Origin: Desulfobacterales bacterium
GTDB lineage: Bacteria > Desulfobacterota > UBA8473
Reading direction: 5' to 3'
Assembly (NCBI GenBank): GCA_016209225.1
Contig: JACQWO010000015.1
Location: 1-64,000, forward strand
DNA: 64,000 nucleotides
The notes under the pieces were generated by a model that did not search any database, was not told the DNA's origin, and saw only the letters and a program-made list of their open reading frames with translations. Shown piece by piece: positions 17,346 through 24,617 of the stretch. Position numbers and translations under genes: made by a program. How positions within the stretch are numbered: position 1 is the stretch's first letter; each line of letters starts with the position of its first letter.

Positions 17346-18476
17346 TCAGGCGCTTAAGGAAGGCTCATACCAGCATCTAGGGTCTTCAGCCATCATATCT
17401 CCAGAGTAGTAATAGGCTACCCCTCTATTGCCACCACAAACAAACTTATATTCGCACCTACCACATTTGCCCTGAAGGGCTTCTCTTTTCCTTAACTTCT
17501 CGATTCTCTCAGAATTCCTCCAGATCTCCCTGAAAGGCTTCTCTCTTAGGTCACCTATTTCTATTCTAAGGGTAGGGAAAGGTATCACTTTGCCGTTTGG
17601 CTTTATTCCGTAGTTGAGTATCCCGCCGGCATCTCCAATTACCATTACATCGCTGTAAGGGTCGAAGCAGTTTTCCATAAATTCTTCATTGTATGTTATA
17701 GACCAGAAGGGATCATCCGGCAAAGAAGCTACAGGAGATTCTGCCCTAAACCTCCTCTCTGAAAGGTACTCACACATCCACTTTCTCTGCTCTTTTGTCA
17801 GGGTTTGATCTGATATGTTCTCCCCCCTTCCAAATGGGAGAAAATCCATCGCCTCAAAACAGTTTATCTCAAAATCCTGAGTCAGCTTCAAGAGATCGGG
17901 GAGTTCATGAATGTTTGCCCTGGAAACCGTATGCATAACACACACCTGAAGGCCTGCTTCAAGGCAGTTTTTTATGCCTTTTACAGCCTTCTCAAAGGTT
18001 CCGGCTCCTCTCATGGAATCATGGGTTTTGGCTGTTGCCCCTTCCAAACTTACACCCATCACCCAGATGCCCGCTTCCTTGAGATTCTTAGCGTATTCCA
18101 TGTCTATTAGTACGCCATTGGTACACACAGCCAATTCAAATCTTCTCCCGGCATATTCTGCTATTTCAAGAAAATCCTTCCTTAAAAGGGGTTCTCCACC
18201 GAGGATCATCAAAACCCTCGTATCCGATTCTGAGATATTATCTATTAAAGCCAGGGCACCTTCTGTATTAAGTTCATCGCTCTTGGGTTTCCCGGCAGCT
18301 AATCCGCAGTGGCTACATCTTAGATTACATGAATGGGTAATTTCCCAGAAGGCAAAATGGGGTTCTCTAAACCTAAGAAGTTCTTTCTGGTACTTACTAT
18401 GGGTGAAGTCAAGTATATCCTCTGGTGAGAATTCTAATTTCTTTTTTGGAGCTACTGACTGACATGATTGACACAT
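17346..18476 (-). CDS. Radical SAM/SPASM protein
   Basis: A 376-residue protein. The radical SAM cluster ligands are C50, C54 and C57 (CNLRCSHC), followed by the GGEPLLR S-adenosylmethionine motif. The C-terminal SPASM region binds further Fe-S clusters (GKCGRCEYKFVCGGNRG, DPRCWYEP). A cysteine-bearing leader MCQSCQSVAP precedes the barrel. The DPRCWYEP ending recalls heme-modifying (NirJ/AhbD-like) and peptide-modifying SPASM enzymes, but no precursor peptide or heme gene is adjacent, so the substrate is unknown. CAGGAGGAC precedes the ATG. It has its own terminator. Confidence 0.85.
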   Translation of the reverse strand: MCQSCQSVAPKKKLEFSPEDILDFTHSKYQKELLRFREPHFAFWEITHSCNLRCSHCGLAAGKPKSDELNTEGALALIDNISESDTRVLMILGGEPLLRKDFLEIAEYAGRRFELAVCTNGVLIDMEYAKNLKEAGIWVMGVSLEGATAKTHDSMRGAGTFEKAVKGIKNCLEAGLQVCVMHTVSRANIHELPDLLKLTQDFEINCFEAMDFLPFGRGENISDQTLTKEQRKWMCEYLSERRFRAESPVASLPDDPFWSITYNEEFMENCFDPYSDVMVIGDAGGILNYGIKPNGKVIPFPTLRIEIGDLREKPFREIWRNSERIEKLRKREALQGKCGRCEYKFVCGGNRGVAYYYSGDMMAEDPRCWYEPSLSA

Positions 18477-18512
18477 GATGTGTCCTCCTGTATTAGGATG
18501 CCTTGAAAATAT

Positions 18513-18637
18513 GGTTCTTCTCCAATTTCGTTGCCAAAAAGGATTCCAGGATTCAAGGGTTCAAGTGCTTATTTATTCCACTCGAATCCTCGACTCCTTG
18601 AATCCTTATTACCCTACCAACTTTTTGGGAGATGATC
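18513..18637. repeat. T2-type palindromic element
   Basis: Ends GGTTCTTCTCCAATTTCGTTG and CCAACTTTTTGGGAGATGATC. The interior holds GGATTCCAGGATTCAAGGG against GAATCCTCGACTCCTTGAA. It lies between the divergently transcribed radical SAM and ArsR genes. The rest of the gap 18477-18897 has AT-rich promoter-like DNA but no gene. Confidence 0.8.
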
Positions 18638-18808
18638 AGAAAGTGTTAATCAATAAGTGACAACCACCGTTTTTTTATATATAACATCCTTCTATTAAAA
18701 ATTCAACCTTTTTGTCAGACATTTCGCCTTATTGAACAATATGATGTCCCCCACCCTCCCTGTTCAGTAAGAATGTCTGGGCTGCTTCCTTCAGCCTTCA
18801 TATTTTTC

Positions 18809-18874
18809 TTGACAGAAAATATCTTTTGGATCAATGTATAACTACATGACTAATTGGTAAAGTTATCAAATAGT
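18809..18874 (+). promoter_or_regulatory. Promoter region and candidate ArsR operator
   Basis: TTGACA (18809-18814) and TATAAC (18837-18842) are separated by an unusually long 22 bases. Just downstream, ACTAATTGGTAA (18849-18860) and TATCAAATAGT (18864-18874) form an imperfect inverted repeat, a plausible operator for the ArsR protein encoded 24 bases later. A related motif follows the gene at 19229-19252. Confidence 0.5.
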
Positions 18875-18897
18875 AAAATACGGCAGGTGACAAGAAC

Positions 18898-19212
18898 ATG
18901 GAAAAGATATATTCATTGAGAGCAGAGATATTCAAGGCACTCTCCCACCCTATTCGACTGAAGATAGTTGAATGTGTATCAATAGGAGAAAAGGGCGTGG
19001 GAGAGATTGTAAAATGTGTAAACGCAGAGGCATCTAATGTTTCCAGGCATCTGGCCCTGCTGAAAAAAGCAGGTATCCTCTCAGACAGAAAAGAGGGCTT
19101 GAATATCTATTACCGCCTGGAAATTCCCTGTGTTATGGATTTCTTTAGCTGTGTGAACAAGGTGGTTAAAACTCGCCTGGAATTGAACAGGGATCTGCTT
19201 AAGAAAATATAA
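18898..19212 (+). CDS. ArsR-family transcriptional regulator
   Basis: A 104-residue winged-helix repressor. The helix-turn-helix is seen in ECVSIGEKGVGEIVKCV and ASNVSRHLALLKKAGIL, with the wing DRKEGLNIYYRL. Cysteines 26, 40, 78 and 85 could form a metal(loid)- or thiol-sensing site; none is in the classic ELCVC position of E. coli ArsR. It heads a plus-strand island of redox proteins, ArsP-type permeases and Acr3, and two similar inverted repeats flank it, so it probably represses both itself and the downstream genes until arsenite or a related ligand binds. Confidence 0.9.
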   Translation: MEKIYSLRAEIFKALSHPIRLKIVECVSIGEKGVGEIVKCVNAEASNVSRHLALLKKAGILSDRKEGLNIYYRLEIPCVMDFFSCVNKVVKTRLELNRDLLKKI

Positions 19213-19228
19213 ATTTTTTGTCTAATAG

Positions 19229-19252
19229 TTGACTATATTACAAATTAGTCAA
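19229..19252 (+). promoter_or_regulatory. Second candidate ArsR operator
   Basis: TTGACTA (19229-19235) and TAGTCAA (19246-19252) are perfect 7-bp inverted repeats, 42 bases before the next start codon. The sequence shares TCAAATAG with the site upstream of the ArsR gene. Confidence 0.45.
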
Positions 19253-19293
19253 ATAGCTTTGCATAGTGCAGTCCGCAAAGAGGAGGATTGTAA

Positions 19294-19401
19294 ATGAAGG
19301 AGAGAAGCAAATTAGGAACAAAGAAGACACTGGTTTACGCCTCCCTTGTGGTAGTGATGGCTACCATATCGGGGATGATTTATGGAAATATAGTAAGTTA
19401 A
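19294..19401 (+). CDS. 35-residue single-span membrane peptide resembling an ArsP permease C-terminus
   Basis: A short frame with a good ribosome-binding site (GAGGAG eight bases before the ATG) and a clean stop. It encodes one hydrophobic helix (LVYASLVVVMATISGMIYG). The segment after the start, KLGTKKTLVY...SGMIYG, aligns with the last helix of the ArsP-type permease at 22107-23399 (ILGTKKAVVF...AGMFFG). It is either a genuine small membrane protein or the translated tail of a permease gene whose remainder was deleted. Confidence 0.6.
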   Translation: MKERSKLGTKKTLVYASLVVVMATISGMIYGNIVS

Positions 19402-19416
19402 CAGGAGGGAAGGAAA

Positions 19417-19647
19417 ATGAAGATCGAGATTTTAGGGACGGGCTGTCCCAAGTGCAAAAAGCTTTTGGCCAATACTCAAGAGGCTCTCAATATTCTGGGC
19501 ATAGGCGCAGATGTAAAAAAAGTAGAGGATATGAAGGAGATTATGAAATACGGGGTGATGATTACCCCTGCCCTAGTTGTAGACGGTGAGGTGAAATCGA
19601 CTGGAAAAGTACTCTCAGTTGAGGATATCAAAAAAATTATCGGTTAG
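19417..19647 (+). CDS. Small thioredoxin-like protein (TM0996/MM0979 family)
   Basis: A 76-residue glutaredoxin-sized thioredoxin fold. The active site is C10-P-K-C13 in LGTGCPKCKKL; the cis-proline loop is GVMITPALVVDGEV. It has no signal sequence, so it is cytoplasmic. GGAGGGAAGG precedes the ATG. Members of this family are often encoded next to ArsP-type permeases and ArsR regulators, as here, and probably deliver reducing equivalents or bind a soft metal. Confidence 0.9.
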   Translation: MKIEILGTGCPKCKKLLANTQEALNILGIGADVKKVEDMKEIMKYGVMITPALVVDGEVKSTGKVLSVEDIKKIIG

Positions 19648-19656
19648 GAGGATAAA

Positions 19657-20115
19657 ATGAAGAAAATAGGAACATTAATATCTGTGATTTCCATTCTCAG
19701 TCTTATTGTCGCCACTGAATCTTTTGCCCAGCGAGGAATGAATTGGAGGGGAAGTGGAGGCTGGGGTCAGGGAGGCCAATACGGTAGGATGTATGACCCC
19801 AAAACCGTTGAAACCATCAGCGGGGAGGTAGTCAGCATTGAAAGGATTACCCCAATAAAAGGGATGTGCTACGGCGCACATCTGATGGTGAAAACAGGCA
19901 AAGAAACAATTCCGATTCATTTGGGTCCGGGATGGTACATCGAAAACCAGGACATCAAGATTCAGCCGAAGGACAAGATTGAGGTCAAAGGCTCAAGAAT
20001 AACCTTTCAAGGAACACCGGCTATCATTGCCGCTGAAGTAAAAAAAGGAGACGAAATACTGAGGCTTCGCGATGAAAAAGGTTTTCCTGTTTGGGCCGGT
20101 TGGAGAAGACGTTAG
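19657..20115 (+). CDS. Exported OB-fold-like protein, function unknown
   Basis: A 152-residue protein with a Sec signal peptide (residues 1-24, ending SFA-QRG), a glycine-rich linker (GSGGWGQGGQYGRM) and a small beta domain (ETISGEVVSIERI, PIHLGPGWYIENQ, PKDKIEVKGSRI, then PAIIAAEVKKGDEILRLRD). Such periplasmic beta-barrel proteins recur in redox and metal clusters but have no assigned reaction. It is translated between two thioredoxin-like genes. It lies 9 bases after the small thioredoxin gene. Confidence 0.75.
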   Translation: MKKIGTLISVISILSLIVATESFAQRGMNWRGSGGWGQGGQYGRMYDPKTVETISGEVVSIERITPIKGMCYGAHLMVKTGKETIPIHLGPGWYIENQDIKIQPKDKIEVKGSRITFQGTPAIIAAEVKKGDEILRLRDEKGFPVWAGWRRR

Positions 20116-20266
20116 TAAGCAACACCCTCACTTCTCTTCTTATAGCAGTCCGGCAAGTGTTAAGAGAGTTTTTGTGAGAGACAAAGAAAGAGGCACTGGG
20201 CAAAAAGGTGAGGAAAAACCGGATGGATTATGGAAGTTGCTGAATAAACAATATGGAGAAAGCTAT

Positions 20267-20662
20267 ATGACTAAAAGATGCATCATCTCAATGCTCTTGA
20301 TACTTTTTCTCGCCTGTGCAGGAGGTATAGTTAGCCCTGCTCACTCCAAGGAGTCTAGCAGGGGCAAAAAATATGAAATCACCTTTATAGAACTTGGATC
20401 GGTAGGATGCATACCATGCCGCATGATGCAGCCCGTAATGGAAAGGCTGGAAAAGAACTTCGCAGGTAAAGTAAGGGTCGTATTCTACGATGTCTGGACA
20501 AGAGAGGGGGAACCGTATGCAAGGCAATACAGAATAGGAGCAATTCCTACCCAGGTCTTCCTCGACAAAAACGGCAATGAGTTCTATCGTCATGTAGGAT
20601 ACTTTCCATATGAAGAAATTGTGGAATTGCTGAAAAAATATTCTGTAAAACCGGTTAAGTGA
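20267..20662 (+). CDS. Exported thioredoxin-family protein
   Basis: A 131-residue periplasmic thioredoxin. A signal sequence (residues 1-27, with LACAGG that could also act as a weak lipobox) is followed by the active site C48-I-P-C51 (GSVGCIPCRMMQP) and the cis-proline loop GAIPTQVFLDKNG. The frame is open from 20072, overlapping the upstream gene, but the ATG at 20267 has GGAGAAAG before it and begins a proper signal peptide. With the CcdA-like protein that follows it forms a transmembrane electron-transfer pair. Confidence 0.88.
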   Translation: MTKRCIISMLLILFLACAGGIVSPAHSKESSRGKKYEITFIELGSVGCIPCRMMQPVMERLEKNFAGKVRVVFYDVWTREGEPYARQYRIGAIPTQVFLDKNGNEFYRHVGYFPYEEIVELLKKYSVKPVK

Positions 20663-20766
20663 CAACAGCATGACACTGGGGCTTCTGCATTCTACTAAAG
20701 GAACGATTTTTGTTTGATTGATATGAGACCTGGCACAGCATATAATAATCTGGTGAGGATGGGTCA

Positions 20767-21474
20767 ATGTTTGAAAGCTTTTTCATAACTGTTAATGCGT
20801 GGATTGGGAGCGGAACAGCTATTGCCGGTCTGGGCTGTTTTCTCTGGGGGATGATCAGCGTCCTCTTCAGCCCCTGTCACCTGGCTTCCATACCCTTGAT
20901 AGTGGCCTATGTAGGCGGTCAAGAGAAGGTATTGAAACCCAGACAGGCTGGGTACTATTCGGTTGCTTTTACCCTGGGACTCTTTATTACAATAGCCCTG
21001 ATTGGAATTATCTGCGCCCTTTTGGGCCGAATGCTCGGTGATGTCGGAAACTACTGGCAGATTCCTATCGGATTAATCCTGGTCTGGGTTGCTCTGGGTA
21101 TGCTTGGTGTTGAAAAATGCTCGATGTCGGGCAGTCTCTTGCAACGTCTTAACCTGAAAGGCATCTTCGGGGCACTTGCACTGGGACTGGCATATGGAGT
21201 CCTTTCCGGTTCCTGCACCTTTGGATTCATAGCCCCAATCCTTGCTATCATCACCATACAGCAGAAGATAATCAGCGGGATTATCTTTATCCTGCTTTTT
21301 GCGATCGGGCATTGCCTGCCTATCGTGGCGGCAGGCAGTTCTACAGCATTAGTGAGAGGAATACTTGAGAATCAATCCTGGCAGAAGAGCAGTAATTGGT
21401 TTCGCAAGGGCGCAGGCGTGCTTATCGGACTTCTGGGGATCTATTTTACCGTCAATCCATTTTTCGGTACATGA
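20767..21474 (+). CDS. CcdA/DsbD-type transmembrane thiol transporter
   Basis: A 235-residue protein with six predicted membrane helices. The conserved cysteine pair, C37 (SVLFSPCHLASIP) and C150 (LSGSCTFGFIAP), marks it as a CcdA-type carrier that moves electrons from cytoplasmic thioredoxin across the membrane. Its periplasmic acceptor is probably the thioredoxin encoded just upstream and its donor perhaps the TM0996-like protein. No cytochrome c maturation genes are near, so service to the metal-resistance island is more likely than cytochrome assembly. Confidence 0.88.
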   Translation: MFESFFITVNAWIGSGTAIAGLGCFLWGMISVLFSPCHLASIPLIVAYVGGQEKVLKPRQAGYYSVAFTLGLFITIALIGIICALLGRMLGDVGNYWQIPIGLILVWVALGMLGVEKCSMSGSLLQRLNLKGIFGALALGLAYGVLSGSCTFGFIAPILAIITIQQKIISGIIFILLFAIGHCLPIVAAGSSTALVRGILENQSWQKSSNWFRKGAGVLIGLLGIYFTVNPFFGT

Positions 21475-21561
21475 ATATATTGTAAAGGTGTTTTCCCTCA
21501 AGCAGTGGAAGCTCCTGCAAGGATCAGTTATTTGACCAGCATTCCGTGATGGAGGAATGAT

Positions 21562-22071
21562 ATGTTACTTAAAAAATATACAAAAGAAATTTTCAGGGCA
21601 AAATGTAATCCAAGCTTTCAGTCCGTGCATTGTATTGCCCACCTGGACGATGATATTGGAGAGGTACTCCCCTACCTCAATTCTGTGCTCGGGGGGTTTA
21701 CCTACCTAAAGGATCCCCCGGCCGTAACCTTTAAAATACACGGTAAACTCATCACTGTTTATCCCCGCGAGATTGCTGTTAATGCCCTCAGGGACGAAGA
21801 AGAAGCCGATAATATACTGGAGTGGCTAAAAAAGGAGATCAACGAGACATGGGAAAAACGGGCGGAAATCGAACCGAGATATGAAGGTGTGCCAAGACCC
21901 AAAGTGCTTGAAATTCTGAAGCTTTTGCCCAGAAGAACCAATTGTAGTGAATGCGGGCAGCCTACCTGCATGGTGTTTGCCACTCTGGTGGCTGCTGGAG
22001 CGAAAGGACCTGATGATTGCCCACCACTGATTGAGGAGAACAAAAGAAGACTTGAGGAATACATGAGCTAA
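21562..22071 (+). CDS. (4Fe-4S)-binding protein with PF04060-type domain
   Basis: A 169-residue soluble protein. The C-terminal domain has C128-x2-C131-x4-C136-x16-C153, the spacing of the Fe-S domain found in RnfB and corrinoid Fe-S proteins. The N-terminal 110 residues (VHCIAHLDDDIGEVLPYLNS, VTFKIHGKLITVYPREIAVN) form a separate domain common in proteins next to ArsP-type permeases. The role is unknown; inference is electron delivery or cluster-based sensing for the permease. GGAGGAATG precedes the start. Confidence 0.82.
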   Translation: MLLKKYTKEIFRAKCNPSFQSVHCIAHLDDDIGEVLPYLNSVLGGFTYLKDPPAVTFKIHGKLITVYPREIAVNALRDEEEADNILEWLKKEINETWEKRAEIEPRYEGVPRPKVLEILKLLPRRTNCSECGQPTCMVFATLVAAGAKGPDDCPPLIEENKRRLEEYMS

Positions 22072-22106
22072 TTTCGATTGGATTTTTAGCGTATATGGAG
22101 GGAATC

Positions 22107-23399
22107 ATGAAAGAGTGGCATAAATTTCTTATTCTTATGGGCAGCTTTTTAGCGGCCTATTTTATCCCCTTTGACAACGTCCATGTGCAGAAGGCGATCC
22201 TTGAATCTTTTTATATGATTCAGGACTATGCGCAGAAGCATGTGCTTTTGTGTCTCGTTCCGGCCTTCTTTATAGCCGGGGCAATATCCGTCTTTGTTTC
22301 CCAGGCTGCCGTCATGAAGTATCTGGGTCCGGCGGCACACAAGCTCCTTTCCTACTCCGTGGCGTCCGTATCAGGAGCAGTCCTGGCGGTATGCTCCTGC
22401 ACGGTGCTCCCGCTTTTTGCGGGGATTTACCGGATGGGGGCGGGGATCGGGCCCGCATCGGCATTCCTCTATTCCGGACCGGCTATCAACGTCCTAGCCA
22501 TCGTCCTTTCGGCGAAGGTTCTGGGCTGGCAGATCGGTCTGGCGCGGGCCATCGGCGCAGTAGTCTTCGCTTACATCATCGGGCTTCTTATGGCATTTAC
22601 CTTCCGGGAGGAGGAAAAGAACAAGCAGCCCATCGTCATGCCCGGGGCAGATGAGCCGAAGAGGAAACTCTGGCAGGACACTGTCTATATGGCATCTATG
22701 GTGGGCATCCTGGTCTTTGCAAACTGGGGAAGACCTCTGGAAACCGAAGGCATCTGGTACGCGCTCTATGCTGCAAAGTGGTATCTGACTGGACTTTTCG
22801 GCCTTCTTTTCGGGTATGTGATTGTCAGATGGTTCGGAGCGAAGGTGCTTCCCACGATAATTGCCAGTGTTGTGGTACTTCTTTTGGCGCTTACCTTTCC
22901 TCAGTGGCCGCTTCTCGCCTTTTCGGCAGGCATTGCCGGGCTTGTCTGGGTGACAGGGACCTCGTCGGATGAGACAAAAAACTGGCTTGACTCCACCTGG
23001 ACATATACGCTCATGATCGCCCCGCTGCTTTTGGGCGGCGTCCTCATCGCCGGTTTTCTCCTTGGCATGCCTGGCACGGATAATGGGATCATTCCTTCCC
23101 GCTGGATTGCCATGCTTGTCGGCGGAAACAGCTTCACGGCCAACTTTTTCGCATCCGTCGTGGGCGCCTTCATGTACTTTGCCACCCTGACCGAAGTGCC
23201 CATTGTGCAGGGTCTTTTAGGTTCCGGCATGGGGAAGGGACCGTCCCTGGCCCTGCTTCTGGCTGGGCCGGCGCTTTCGCTGCCGAGTATGATCGTGATT
23301 CGGAGCATCCTGGGGACAAAAAAAGCCGTAGTTTTCATTTCATACGTGATTATACTGTCAACGGTAGCGGGTATGTTCTTTGGATGGATCATGGGATAA
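22107..23399 (+). CDS. ArsP-type permease (PF03773)
   Basis: A 430-residue membrane protein with about ten helices. The family core is CSCTVLPLFAGIYRMGAGIG followed by SAFLYSGPAINVLAIVL; a second family block is VGAFMYFATLTEVPIVQGLL. ArsP exports trivalent organoarsenicals in Campylobacter; other relatives are uncharacterised. The frame opens at 22095, but the ATG at 22107 sits behind GGAGGG. Third codon positions are clearly richer in G and C than in the flanking genes, which suggests recent transfer. Its C-terminal helix resembles the 35-residue peptide at 19294. Confidence 0.9.
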   Translation: MKEWHKFLILMGSFLAAYFIPFDNVHVQKAILESFYMIQDYAQKHVLLCLVPAFFIAGAISVFVSQAAVMKYLGPAAHKLLSYSVASVSGAVLAVCSCTVLPLFAGIYRMGAGIGPASAFLYSGPAINVLAIVLSAKVLGWQIGLARAIGAVVFAYIIGLLMAFTFREEEKNKQPIVMPGADEPKRKLWQDTVYMASMVGILVFANWGRPLETEGIWYALYAAKWYLTGLFGLLFGYVIVRWFGAKVLPTIIASVVVLLLALTFPQWPLLAFSAGIAGLVWVTGTSSDETKNWLDSTWTYTLMIAPLLLGGVLIAGFLLGMPGTDNGIIPSRWIAMLVGGNSFTANFFASVVGAFMYFATLTEVPIVQGLLGSGMGKGPSLALLLAGPALSLPSMIVIRSILGTKKAVVFISYVIILSTVAGMFFGWIMG

Positions 23400-23412
23400 T
23401 CTTGGGATAACT

Positions 23413-23895
23413 ATGGTCAATAACGCCGTTATATTTATCATTGTTTCAGTTGTGCTCACTGCGGTCTCTTTTGTTCTGGACCGGCGAAAAACAATCATGG
23501 GCCTGAAAAAAGGCTTGAACATGTTTCGGAATATTGCCGTTCCTTTTTTAAATATCCTGATTTTAGTAAGCTTGGTATTGTACATTGTGCCTCCCTCATT
23601 GATCGTGAAATACCTGGGCGCCGAATCCGGTTTCTGGGGGTTGGCTATCGCCGCCCTTGTCGGTTCAATAACGTTGATCCCCGGATTTATTTCCTATCCG
23701 ATTGCCTCCGTCTTAATCAAACAAGGGGCGTCATACACCACCGTGGCTACTTTTATGACGACCTTGATGATGGTCGGTGTTGTTACCTTACCGTTGGAAA
23801 TCAAGTATTTTGGTAGAAACGTAGCAATATTAAGGAATGTTTTGAATTTCATCGCCGCTATCGTTATAGGTGTATTCGTAGGGTTGGTTTTATGA
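23413..23895 (+). CDS. Half-size ArsP-type permease, first half
   Basis: A 160-residue membrane protein of four or five helices that resembles one half of an ArsP permease: IAVPFLNILILVSLVLYIVP, then KYLGAESGFWGLAIAALVGS and a core LIPGFISYPIASVLIKQGAS with FMTTLMMVGVVTLPLEIKYFG. The frame opens earlier (23380), inside the upstream gene, but ATG 23413 gives a normal membrane start. Its stop overlaps the next start (ATGA), so the two halves are translated together and probably form a heteromer. Confidence 0.82.
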   Translation: MVNNAVIFIIVSVVLTAVSFVLDRRKTIMGLKKGLNMFRNIAVPFLNILILVSLVLYIVPPSLIVKYLGAESGFWGLAIAALVGSITLIPGFISYPIASVLIKQGASYTTVATFMTTLMMVGVVTLPLEIKYFGRNVAILRNVLNFIAAIVIGVFVGLVL

Positions 23896-24419
23896 AAAAG
23901 GTTCTGGAAAAACATAAGCAGTATATCTGGCTTGCGGTTTATTTCGTGTTGACTGTTGCTTCTTTCCTGGTCGGCTTTAACCCGGGCAAGGAAGTTTTTA
24001 GTAATTTTACCAAATTCTTCATTGAAATGGTGACTTTCATTCCCTTTTTATTCATCATTGTCGGCCTGTTCGATGTCTGGTTTCCCAAAGAGAAGGTTGA
24101 AAAACACGTTGGGCAAGAATCGGGTTTAAAAGGCATGTTTCTGGTTATCATTTTAGCGATGCTTCAGGCAGGTCCTCTGTATGGTGCGTTTCCCGTCGCC
24201 TACATTCTCTACAAGAAAGGCGCAAGCATTAAAAACATATTTATTTACCTGGGCGCCTTTTCTTCCTTGAAGATACCCATGCTGGGTATAGAAATCGGCT
24301 ATCTGGGCGTGCAATTCACCCTGGCCAGAACGCTGGTGTCGTTGCCCTTGTTCATCGCCGCCGGGTATTTGATGGAATGGTATTTAAAGGACAGAAATTT
24401 TAAAGTTAATCAATTATGA
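23892..24419 (+). CDS. Half-size ArsP-type permease, second half
   Basis: A 175-residue membrane protein, four to five helices, paralogous to the previous gene: FIEMVTFIPFLFIIVGLFDVW, KHVGQESGLKGMFLVIILAM and LQAGPLYGAFPVAYILYKKGAS aligned with the PGFISYPIASVLIKQGAS block of its partner. It overlaps the upstream gene by four bases. The two together have the size of one fused permease, so this is a natural split (or an ancestral unfused state) rather than a frameshift: both starts and stops are clean. Confidence 0.82.
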   Translation: MKKVLEKHKQYIWLAVYFVLTVASFLVGFNPGKEVFSNFTKFFIEMVTFIPFLFIIVGLFDVWFPKEKVEKHVGQESGLKGMFLVIILAMLQAGPLYGAFPVAYILYKKGASIKNIFIYLGAFSSLKIPMLGIEIGYLGVQFTLARTLVSLPLFIAAGYLMEWYLKDRNFKVNQL

Positions 24420-24617
24420 CGCACTCGTAAAAATTTTGTATGACGACCAATCTTATCATCCTGGCGCTTAATCTGGTGGATGGGAATGGTGGTTCGGTGG
24501 ATAGAACGTCCAGAGTGCGTTCGGAGGCGCCAATGTACTTGAACAGCATCAATATTGCCAGGCCCTGATGAAGGCGCGTTATGGTAAAAGGGCAACAGCC
24601 CGTGAAGGAGGAAACTT
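24420..24617. other. Non-coding gap with 100-bp terminal inverted ends
   Basis: CGCACTC (24420-24426) and GAGTGCG (24513-24519) bracket exactly 100 bp, which may be an insertion-element remnant; no transposase can be recognised in any frame. The final bases hold the ribosome-binding site (GAAGGAGGAAAC) of the next gene. Confidence 0.35.

Noticed and set aside
19266-19589. 107-codon plus-strand open frame
   Set aside because: It is out of frame with, and overlaps, both the 35-residue peptide and the mini-thioredoxin, which have proper starts and family motifs.
20072-20266. Long N-terminus of the exported thioredoxin frame
   Set aside because: It overlaps the preceding gene and would bury the signal peptide; ATG 20267 has a good ribosome-binding site.
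22250-22654. Alternative frames over the GC-rich permease gene
   Set aside because: High GC gives long spurious frames; the sense frame has membrane helices and ArsP motifs throughout.
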